Position numbers and translations under genes: made by a program. DNA of 13,698 nt from an uncultured Clostridia bacterium (GTDB taxonomy: Bacteria > Bacillota > Clostridia > Christensenellales > DUVY01), in contig CALAYY010000181.1 of NCBI GenBank assembly GCA_937895465.1, positions 1-13,698 of the forward strand. Direction: 5' to 3'. How positions within the stretch are numbered: position 1 is the stretch's first letter; every line of letters starts with the position of its first letter. Shown one piece after another: positions 7,071 to 12,764 of this stretch. The notes under the pieces are model-generated. The model worked only from the letters and a program-made list of their open reading frames with translations. It was not told where the DNA came from and made no database searches.

Positions 7071-7607
7071 TTATCTGAAAATTCGGCTTTTTACAAGCTG
7101 GCGGTAGATATAAAAAAATGTCTGATCATATAAGATAAAGACAATATTCATAATAATTGCCAGGACATAATAATTGCCTACAATATCTACAAATGCATTC
7201 ATATTAAATAAAATATAGGTCGCCATAGTAAAAATAGCATATAACGAAATATTAAAAAGCGGTAATAAGATAATGTATCTAATAAAATACTTCAAGACTT
7301 TGTTGTTTAAGTTTAGTTTGTTAAGAAAAAAAGTTGCAAAAGCATGGGGTGCAAACAGCACCATGTAAGGTATAACTTCTGCAATGCTTGCTCCGCCCAA
7401 AAACAAAAGGCTAAGAAGGGATACAGTAACGCCGCTAAGCAATCCAAATATAATTCCGCATTTTTCAAACAGATAATATAAAAGTAAAGATGCTGCTAAA
7501 AAGGGAACAAAGGACAGGGGTAAAAATGTGCCCAGCATCAAAAACCCCAACCCAAGAGCAGATAGTATAGCCGTATAAGCTATTTTTTTTGAGTTTTTTA
7601 AAAACAT
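7071..7607 (-). CDS. Small polytopic membrane protein, ECF S-component-like
   Basis: From the ATG at 7607 the protein is 178 residues and almost entirely hydrophobic, with about five or six membrane segments. Short basic ends (MFLKNSKKIAY at the start, VKSRIFR at the end) suggest both termini on the cytoplasmic side. The small size, the opening KKIAYTAILSALG and the glycine/alanine-rich helices resemble substrate-binding S components of ECF vitamin transporters, but no diagnostic motif is seen, so this is only a resemblance. An in-frame extension to TTG codons up to 7628 exists without a ribosome binding site. No strong Shine-Dalgarno precedes the ATG either. The start overlaps the end of the J-like gene by ten bases, which points to translational coupling and perhaps a shared task. 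It is the last gene of the leftward cluster, followed by the terminator at 6948-6984. Confidence 0.6.
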   Translation of the reverse strand: MFLKNSKKIAYTAILSALGLGFLMLGTFLPLSFVPFLAASLLLYYLFEKCGIIFGLLSGVTVSLLSLLFLGGASIAEVIPYMVLFAPHAFATFFLNKLNLNNKVLKYFIRYIILLPLFNISLYAIFTMATYILFNMNAFVDIVGNYYVLAIIMNIVFILYDQTFFYIYRQLVKSRIFR

Positions 7608-8197
7608 CTCAGCATATTGCAACAACAATCAAGCAGGCACAAGGTAGTACAGCAGTTTCCAAGCCCCATAGAATTGTCAGGCGGAATAGGCGTTCCTTGC
7701 ATATCTTGTGGAGTTCCCATTGTATAAGGATTGGCGGTTGCGTTTGCCATAACCTGTTCCAGTCTTGATAAAGCTGTTTGATACTGTGTGTTATTGGGGT
7801 CGAGATTAAGCGCTAATTTTAATTGTGCACGGCTTTCATCGTACCAGCCCTTTTTATAAAAAATAATAGATTGCAAAAAATGCCAATGAGCAGGACGAGA
7901 GGACATTTTGTCAAGCTCTGCTTGTGCTCCTTCTAGATTGCCGTCCTTAATCATACGGTCTATCTCGCCCAAGTCCGATCCGTATTCATATTGGATGTTT
8001 TCTTTACTGCGTATACGCACAATCTCAGAATATGCGTTATCAAGATTTGTAAGGTTGACAGCGCCTATGCGTCTTTCTTCGCCTTCCAAAAATCTGTCTT
8101 CAGAATATTTTGCTCTAAGCCTTCTATATGACGCATCTATTTCATCCATGCTAGCGTCATCAGCAATCTGCAATACTTCATATGGATTTTGACCCAT
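7598..8197 (-). CDS. J-like domain / TPR-like protein with cysteine-rich tail
   Basis: The 199-residue protein starts like a DnaJ domain: NPYEVLQIADDAS (residues 4-16), a helix with SYRRLRAKY (23-31), and a last helix with NLDNAYSEI (51-59). The loop that should read HPD is SED (32-34), so stimulation of DnaK in the usual way is unlikely. Residues 77-150 look like TPR-type helical pairs (EGAQAELDKM, then YDESRAQLKLALNLDPNN). A Gly/Pro/Met linker leads to a tail with seven cysteines in residues 182-198 (CC, C, CCC, C) among leucines. The tail could be a metal site, a lipid-anchored end or a membrane-contacting helix; the sequence does not decide. AAGGA stands eight bases before the ATG. The gene lies 68 bases after the DUF5685 gene and overlaps the membrane-protein gene, so it is probably co-expressed with both. 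Confidence 0.7.
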   Translation of the reverse strand: MGQNPYEVLQIADDASMDEIDASYRRLRAKYSEDRFLEGEERRIGAVNLTNLDNAYSEIVRIRSKENIQYEYGSDLGEIDRMIKDGNLEGAQAELDKMSSRPAHWHFLQSIIFYKKGWYDESRAQLKLALNLDPNNTQYQTALSRLEQVMANATANPYTMGTPQDMQGTPIPPDNSMGLGNCCTTLCLLDCCCNMLRCF

Positions 8198-8265
8198 TAA
8201 TTCATTCCTTTTTAAAAATAGTATAGTATTAATATATCACATATTGACTGCATTAACATTAATTT

Positions 8266-9150
8266 TTATATTTTTTCTTTATGTTGTTTTTTATTAGTCG
8301 TCATAATAAGCCCAAATTTACGCCTTAATCCATAATAAATAATATTAGACAGCAAATCCCTGCCTTCTCCGATAATCAAACGATTAAAGCTTTCTATTAT
8401 TTGATTTATTGTAATATTGACAACATACTCTATGTCAGACTTATTGTCTTTAATAAATTGTTCTCTTTTGGAATAATTATTAAACTTTATCAAGAACGGA
8501 TTATAACGTTTGTGTTTGTAATCATCCTTAAGGTCATCAAGTGCATCCATATAATAAATATATTTTCCAAGATTATAAAAAAGATTTTTCAAGTTTATAT
8601 CTTGATAATTGCCCTTATGTTTTTTTATTATAGAAATAACACAGCGTAAAAGCATCTTACCAAAACAATCTGAAGTTCTGTCAAGACTTGGGCTGTTTTC
8701 TTTTTCTAACATCAAAAGCTGTTTATATTCTTCTTTGATTATCTCGTCTATTTCAGGTAAAGCTGCCTTGGATTTTTTATAATGCTTGCTAATTAAAAAA
8801 GAGGCGGTATTGTATTTTATACCGTCTTTATCTATAATTTTATCTTTGATATTATTAGAAGCTAAAATGATATTTAAATAGACAATATCTTTTAAAAGTG
8901 AATTAGGCTGGGCTATCTGCTTTTTCTTGAATGGGTTTAAAATACAATTTTGTGAAGAAAATTCGGGAATGTTGCTAAGATATGCGTGTAAGAAAACACT
9001 TAGAAAAGTTATGTCATAATTGGTTGTAAACCGTGGGATATTTCCTAAATACTTTGCTGTTGTCTTGCATATACCGCAATAAAACGCTCGAAAAAGTAAA
9101 AAGTCTTTGTTTAACAAATTGCTTTTGTCGGGTGTAATATAACCGTACAT
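8266..9150 (-). CDS. DUF5685 family protein
   Basis: This 294-residue protein belongs, by my recognition of its pattern, to DUF5685, a family of Clostridia with no known function. The hallmarks are the start MYGYITPDKSNL, FRAFYCGICKTTAKYLG with the CxxC at residues 25-28, TTNYDITFLS (42-51), Cys69 in QNCILNPFKKK, a central SLDRTSDCFGKML (155-167), and DALDDLKDDYKHKRYNPF (202-219). It is largely helical and basic, with no signal peptide or clear membrane anchor. The two Asp motifs, separated by about 45 residues, resemble the metal-binding aspartates of all-helical isoprenoid synthases; that is my inference only. Its ATG directly follows the trpS stop codon, and the ribosome binding site AGGTAGG lies in the trpS tail, so it is translated with trpS. 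The J-like gene follows. Confidence 0.75.
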   Translation of the reverse strand: MYGYITPDKSNLLNKDFLLFRAFYCGICKTTAKYLGNIPRFTTNYDITFLSVFLHAYLSNIPEFSSQNCILNPFKKKQIAQPNSLLKDIVYLNIILASNNIKDKIIDKDGIKYNTASFLISKHYKKSKAALPEIDEIIKEEYKQLLMLEKENSPSLDRTSDCFGKMLLRCVISIIKKHKGNYQDINLKNLFYNLGKYIYYMDALDDLKDDYKHKRYNPFLIKFNNYSKREQFIKDNKSDIEYVVNITINQIIESFNRLIIGEGRDLLSNIIYYGLRRKFGLIMTTNKKQHKEKI

Positions 9151-10143
9151 CTAAATAAAACCTACCTTTTTATATATTTTTCTTATTGTTTTAAAGGCTT
9201 TTTGAGTTGCCTTTTGTCTGCCTTCATCTATTACTTGCTCTAAAAAAGCCTTATCTTTTATAATGCGTGAATATTCATTTTGAATAGGTCTTAATCCTTC
9301 AATTACGCTTTCGGCAACTCTTATCTTAAAGTCACCATATCCCACATCTTCAAAATCCTTTTCGCTTTCAGAAATTGTTTTTGAACTAAATGCTGAGTAT
9401 ATTGTAAGCAAGTTAGATATGCCGGGTTTTGAAGCATGATATTTTATTTGGGTATCGCTGTCAGTTACTGCACGCTTAAATTTTCTCATTATGTCCTCAG
9501 GAGTATCCAGCATCAAAACAGCACCACCATTATCAGACTTGGACATTTTTTTGGTTGGATCTGCCAAATCCATTATTCTTGCACCGCCTTGCTTGGAGGC
9601 AATATACGGTTCGGGCACTGTAAGAGTAGGGCTGAATTTGTTGTTAAACCGTATTGCAAGATCTCTAGCTAGCTCTAAGTGCTGCTTTTGGTCGTTGCCC
9701 ACAGGTACAAGGTCAGCCTGATACAATAATATATCCGCCGCCATAAGTACAGGATAGCTAAACAACCCTACATTGATATTATCAGGGTGTTTGGCACTTT
9801 TTTCCTTAAACTGTGTCATACGCCTTGCTTCGCCAAACATTGTATTACAACTCAAAACCCAAGTAAGCTCACAATGAGCAGGCACTTGAGATTGTATAAA
9901 TAATGTATTTTGTTTGTAATCAAGTCCGCATGCAAGATACAAAGCTATGAGATTATATGTATTTTGTCTCAAAACGGCAGGAACTTGGTCAATAGTAATG
10001 CTGTGCAAATCCACAACACAATAATAACAATCATAATCATTTTGCAATGTTACAAAGTTTTTTAATGCTCCAAGATAATTACCTATAGTAAGGTATCCGC
10101 TGGGCTGTATTCCGCTAAACAATATTTTTTTATCGTTTTCCAT
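9151..10143 (-). CDS. trpS: Tryptophanyl-tRNA synthetase
   Basis: TrpS charges tRNA-Trp with tryptophan in the cytoplasm; it is a class Ic, homodimeric enzyme. The 330-residue length is typical of the bacterial form. Visible are FSGIQPSGYLTIGNYLGA (residues 9-26) with the HIGH-equivalent TIGN at 19-22, VDLHSIT (44-50), VPVGNDQKQHLELARDLA (146-163), and KMSKS at 199-203 followed by SDN. All catalytic elements are intact and there is no truncation. AAGGAA overlaps the thrC stop codon and lies nine bases before the ATG, so trpS is probably coupled to thrC, 13 bases upstream. The next gene starts on the very base after its stop. No T-box leader is seen before it or before thrC. Confidence 0.97.
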   Translation of the reverse strand: MENDKKILFSGIQPSGYLTIGNYLGALKNFVTLQNDYDCYYCVVDLHSITIDQVPAVLRQNTYNLIALYLACGLDYKQNTLFIQSQVPAHCELTWVLSCNTMFGEARRMTQFKEKSAKHPDNINVGLFSYPVLMAADILLYQADLVPVGNDQKQHLELARDLAIRFNNKFSPTLTVPEPYIASKQGGARIMDLADPTKKMSKSDNGGAVLMLDTPEDIMRKFKRAVTDSDTQIKYHASKPGISNLLTIYSAFSSKTISESEKDFEDVGYGDFKIRVAESVIEGLRPIQNEYSRIIKDKAFLEQVIDEGRQKATQKAFKTIRKIYKKVGFI

Positions 10144-10156
10144 TGATTCAAATTCC

Positions 10157-11638
10157 TTATTTTATAAAATTCTTAAGCTCGTCCATAATGCAGTCTTTAT
10201 CAACAACTTTTTCGTGCAAAATAGGTTTTTCAAATGCATTTAATATACCTTCAGGTACATAGCTTCTAGTCTTAGAATTGAGCTTTTGTATAGCTTTTAG
10301 GTCATCTGAAGGCACAGAATATCCAAGTGCATTCAAAACATCAGGCGCAAACTTATAAGGGTTGGCGGTGGATATTATAACGGTTTTCAAATTGTCTTCT
10401 TCACTAAGCAGATAACTGTTATAAACAGACATTGCCACAGCCGTATGCGGATCCATTAGATAATCTTTTTCCAAAAAGACATTATTAATGGTTTGCATAG
10501 CTTCAGAGTCAGTCGCATAGTCCGCATAAAATATATCCTTTATGTTTTTTAATTCGTCTTCTTCTAAAACATACTCGCCACTGTTTTTAAGCTCATCCAT
10601 TCGGGCTTTTATCAGTTCATCATTTTTATTGGATATTTCATAAATAAGTCTTTCGGTGTTTGAACTTATCAATATATCCATAGACGGCGAAATGGTTTTT
10701 TCCAAAACCCTGCGGCAATCATATCGTCCTTGCGTCAAAAAGTCGGTAAGCACATTATTGGTATTGCTTGCGCATATCAGCTTGTTAATGGGCAGTCCCA
10801 TTTGCTTTGCATAATATCCTGCAAGGATATTTCCAAAGTTTCCGCAAGGCACGGCAAAGTTGATTTTTTCGCCGATTTTTATTTCGCCTACCTCGCACAT
10901 GTCAAGGTATGTAGAAAAATAATAAATTATTTGAGGCAGCAGTCTGCCCCAATTAATAGAATTGGCGGACGATAATATATATCCCGATTTCTTAAAATCG
11001 TTTATTGCCTTCTCATCGCAAAAAATCTTTTTTACCGCAGTCTGTGCATCATCAAAATTGCCGTTAATGCCAAGTGCCAAAACATTGTTTCCTTCCTGAA
11101 TCATCATTTGAAGTTTTTGATGATTGGAAACATTGTCAGTAGGGTATAACACGGCTATTTTTATACCGTCTATATCCTTAAAGCCTTCTAAAGCCGCTTT
11201 TCCTGTATCTCCGCTGGTGGCGGTAAGTATTAGTATATCATCTTTTACTTGCGCTTTTTGCTTGGATAATTTTAATAAGTTAGGCAGCAATGTAAGCGCA
11301 ACATCTTTAAATGCAAATGTCGGTCCATGCCATAATTCAAGTATATAAACAGATTCATCAAGCTTAACAATGGGTGCCACTATTTTATCGTCAAACCTTG
11401 AAATTGAGCTTGCCATACAATTTTTTAATTCATCTTCTGAAAATTCGGGTAAAAAGGTTTTCAAAAGAAAAACCGCTTTGCCCTGATAATCATAGCTCAT
11501 CATACGTTTTAAGTCCAATTCGCAAAACTTGGGCAATTCTTGCGGTATATACAAACCGCCGTCAGGACTTATGCCGTCTAAGATAGCCTGATAAGACAAA
11601 ACGGAAATCTTGTTATTTCTGGTGCTTGTATAACGCAT
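10157..11638 (-). CDS. thrC: Threonine synthase
   Basis: ThrC converts O-phosphohomoserine to threonine with pyridoxal phosphate, the last step of threonine synthesis. The 493-residue protein is of the long type seen in many bacteria and fungi. It starts MRYTSTRNN, has SPDGGLYIP (24-32), the cofactor lysine in HGPTFAFKDVA (Lys111), and TATSGDTGKAAL (139-150), the phosphate-binding loop. Further on are LSSANSINWGR and VPCGNFGNILAGYYAKQMGLP, both typical of the family. The C-terminal part is complete. AGAAGG stands six bases before the ATG. A promoter (11676-11703) and a 12-bp inverted repeat that includes this ribosome binding site lie just upstream. thrC leads the tight group thrC-trpS-DUF5685. 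Other threonine pathway genes (hom, thrB) are not in the window. Confidence 0.96.
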   Translation of the reverse strand: MRYTSTRNNKISVLSYQAILDGISPDGGLYIPQELPKFCELDLKRMMSYDYQGKAVFLLKTFLPEFSEDELKNCMASSISRFDDKIVAPIVKLDESVYILELWHGPTFAFKDVALTLLPNLLKLSKQKAQVKDDILILTATSGDTGKAALEGFKDIDGIKIAVLYPTDNVSNHQKLQMMIQEGNNVLALGINGNFDDAQTAVKKIFCDEKAINDFKKSGYILSSANSINWGRLLPQIIYYFSTYLDMCEVGEIKIGEKINFAVPCGNFGNILAGYYAKQMGLPINKLICASNTNNVLTDFLTQGRYDCRRVLEKTISPSMDILISSNTERLIYEISNKNDELIKARMDELKNSGEYVLEEDELKNIKDIFYADYATDSEAMQTINNVFLEKDYLMDPHTAVAMSVYNSYLLSEEDNLKTVIISTANPYKFAPDVLNALGYSVPSDDLKAIQKLNSKTRSYVPEGILNAFEKPILHEKVVDKDCIMDELKNFIK

Positions 11639-11644
11639 GGTTTA

Positions 11645-11694
11645 CCTTCTTTTTATAAATTATTATTTGACTATCATTATACATAAAAAGAAGG
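11645..11694 (-). promoter_or_regulatory. Inverted repeat able to mask the thrC ribosome binding site
   Basis: CCTTCTTTTTAT (11645-11656) and ATAAAAAGAAGG (11683-11694) are a perfect 12-bp inverted repeat with a 26-base spacer. In RNA made leftward, the downstream arm contains AGAAGG, the thrC ribosome binding site, six bases before its ATG. There is no T-run after the hairpin on either strand, so it is not a terminator. The -10 of the thrC promoter lies in the spacer, so only transcripts arriving from the upstream gene would hold both arms. Confidence 0.55.
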
Positions 11695-11703
11695 ATTTGT
11701 GAA
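11676..11703 (-). promoter_or_regulatory. Promoter of thrC-trpS
   Basis: TTCACA (11698-11703) and TATAAT (11676-11681) on the minus strand are 16 bases apart. The predicted start near 11669 gives a leader of about 30 bases before the thrC ATG at 11638. The spacer between the two boxes holds the upstream arm of the inverted repeat. Confidence 0.6.
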
Positions 11704-11707
11704 ACTA

Positions 11708-12109
11708 TCAGATATATTTTTTCAAAAATTCGGGCAATACATCACGGCTAATTGTCAGAGTGAAATCTACTTGATGTTGTTTTGAGACAAGTTCAAGCTC
11801 TTTGAAGATATCTTCCATGTCTTCTATTTCCATGCCTGACATGTAAGAAAAACCGTCGATATACATAGCAGTTATGTCGCTGTTAGATGCAAGTATTCCT
11901 TTTAAAAAGCCGATTGCCTGATCTTTGTTTTTTAAACCGTATTCGTTGGAGTCAACAAATCTTATACTTGAATTGATTTGAATGGAGTGCTTGGGACGTG
12001 TGGTGATATAAACGGCGTAGCCGTTATTTGTTTTGCAGGCTTCATTGACTGCCTCAATAATTCTTTTGGTTTTGCCTGAGCCTTTACCACCATAAATTAA
12101 TGATATCAT
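11708..12109 (-). CDS. Small P-loop ATP-binding protein, function unknown
   Basis: This 133-residue protein begins MISLIYGGKGSGKT, a perfect Walker A motif (GGKGSGKT, residues 7-14), and has a Walker B-like strand AMYIDGF (81-87). Between them are a strand YAVYITTRP (32-40) and RFVDSNEYG (50-58); after them comes an acidic helix EDMEDIFKELELV and the end LPEFLKKYI. I recall similar stand-alone P-loop proteins in Firmicutes annotated only as ATP-binding protein, but know no function. It is much shorter than typical AAA or kinase domains and has no visible lid or partner domain. A full AAGGAGG lies nine bases before the ATG, and a good promoter stands at 12160-12189. thrC follows after 69 bases. 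Its head-to-head neighbour encodes the four-CxxC protein. Confidence 0.7.
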   Translation of the reverse strand: MISLIYGGKGSGKTKRIIEAVNEACKTNNGYAVYITTRPKHSIQINSSIRFVDSNEYGLKNKDQAIGFLKGILASNSDITAMYIDGFSYMSGMEIEDMEDIFKELELVSKQHQVDFTLTISRDVLPEFLKKYI

Positions 12110-12159
12110 TTTGAAGGTCCTCCTTATCCAAATATTATTTTTTAATGTTCGTTTTTTTC

Positions 12160-12189
12160 ATTATACTATATTAGCAAGAGGTTTTTCAA
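12160..12189 (-). promoter_or_regulatory. Promoter of the P-loop gene and leftward cluster
   Basis: TTGAAA (12184-12189) and TATAAT (12160-12165) on the minus strand are 18 bases apart. Transcription should start near 12153, about 44 bases before the ATG at 12109, with AAGGAGG at 12120-12126 in the leader. Confidence 0.7.
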
Positions 12190-12420
12190 TAGGGGTTTTG
12201 CTTTTTTTGGGTGTTTGTTGAAAACTTGTTGCAAAATACATATAAAAAAAAGATATTCAAAAGAACTTATTTTTTACCTTATCATTATTTTATGTAGAAT
12301 ATTGACAAAAGAGTATAATAAAATACCGATTTCAAAAACTGATCCAGCGCTAATTTACATAAAATCAAAGCCAAGCGTAACACTATAACAAGAACAAATT
12401 AAAAAAAGAAGGTGCAAAAG
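12190..12420. other. Divergent intergenic region, mostly A/T-rich
   Basis: This 231-base stretch separates the P-loop gene (-) from the four-CxxC gene (+). It holds an exact TATAAT at 12314-12319 on the plus strand with no good -35 at the right distance (TTATGT at 12290-12295 is 18 bases away), and the ribosome binding site GAAGG eight bases before the ATG at 12421. A TTGACA at 12302-12307 is only six bases from that TATAAT. I see no riboswitch, tRNA or terminator in it. Confidence 0.5.
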
Positions 12421-12576
12421 ATGGGAAAGATAATATGTTCTAATTGCGGCAGCCTTATGAGTACTGATTACCTTATGAGCTGCCATTCTTGCGGGGCAGT
12501 GCTATGTGAAAGCTGTGCCGCTGAAAACGGACTTACATGCAACGGCTGTTATTCAGGTCTAAGGTATTACAGCTAA
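12421..12576 (+). CDS. 51-residue protein with four CxxC pairs (zinc-ribbon-like)
   Basis: This short frame starts at an ATG with GAAGG eight bases upstream and ends with TAA at 12574-12576. The protein starts MGKIICSNCGSLM and carries cysteines 6/9, 21/24, 29/32 and 40/43, four regular CxxC pairs with spacings of 11, 4 and 7 residues. This is enough for two four-cysteine zinc sites, like a double zinc ribbon or a small cross-brace finger. Such proteins bind nucleic acid or protein partners, but nothing indicates which. Ribosome binding site, regular Cys spacing and clean start/stop support a real gene despite its length. It is followed by 188 bases with no gene before pfor on the same strand, and no terminator is visible between them. 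Confidence 0.7.
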   Translation: MGKIICSNCGSLMSTDYLMSCHSCGAVLCESCAAENGLTCNGCYSGLRYYS

Positions 12577-12672
12577 ATTTAGTCAGTTTTAAAAATTCGC
12601 CAAATGAGGTAAACATATCATTATCTAAACGGTAAATATATACAGTTGGTATTAAAAAACTTTGCCAACACA

Positions 12673-12701
12673 TTGACTTAAAAAAGCAAAGCGTCTATAA
12701 T
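12673..12701 (+). promoter_or_regulatory. Promoter of the PFOR gene
   Basis: TTGACT (12673-12678) and TATAAT (12696-12701) are separated by exactly 17 bases. Predicted start near 12708 gives a leader of about 57 bases. The bases just before the -10 (12689-12695) read AAGCGTC, the same word as the right arm of the leader hairpin. A small inverted repeat GTTGG/CCAAC (12645-12649 and 12665-12669) sits just upstream of the -35. Confidence 0.85.
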
Positions 12702-12729
12702 GATAAAGGTTTACTATGGAAAATTTTGG

Positions 12730-12747
12730 GACGCTTAAAAAAGCGTC
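12730..12747 (+). promoter_or_regulatory. Hairpin in the PFOR leader
   Basis: GACGCTT (12730-12736) and AAGCGTC (12741-12747) form a 7-bp stem with an AAAA loop, four bases before the GGAGG ribosome binding site (12752-12756). No T-run follows, so it is not a terminator. It may stabilise the mRNA or be half of a regulator's binding site. Confidence 0.5.
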
Positions 12748-12764
12748 GGCTGGAGGTTATATAT

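Noticed and set aside
8198..8265. Promoter or terminator between the DUF5685 and J-like genes
   Set aside because: TATACT-like words occur but none has a -35 at a proper distance, and no G-C stem with a T-run is seen. The genes are taken as one transcript.
9436..9721. Two overlapping plus-strand open frames opposite trpS
   Set aside because: They are antisense to an intact trpS, and their composition follows from its codon pattern.
11639..12200. T-box or other amino-acid-sensing leader before thrC-trpS
   Set aside because: No T-box sequence or long structured leader is present; the thrC leader is only about 30 bases and the P-loop leader about 44.
12302..12319. TTGACA and TATAAT close together before the four-CxxC gene
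   Set aside because: Only six bases separate them, so they cannot be the two boxes of one promoter. The TATAAT alone is kept as a weak candidate.
12645..12669. GTTGG/CCAAC inverted repeat as terminator of the four-CxxC gene
   Set aside because: The stem is only five bases with a 15-base loop and no T-run. At most it is an operator near the PFOR promoter.
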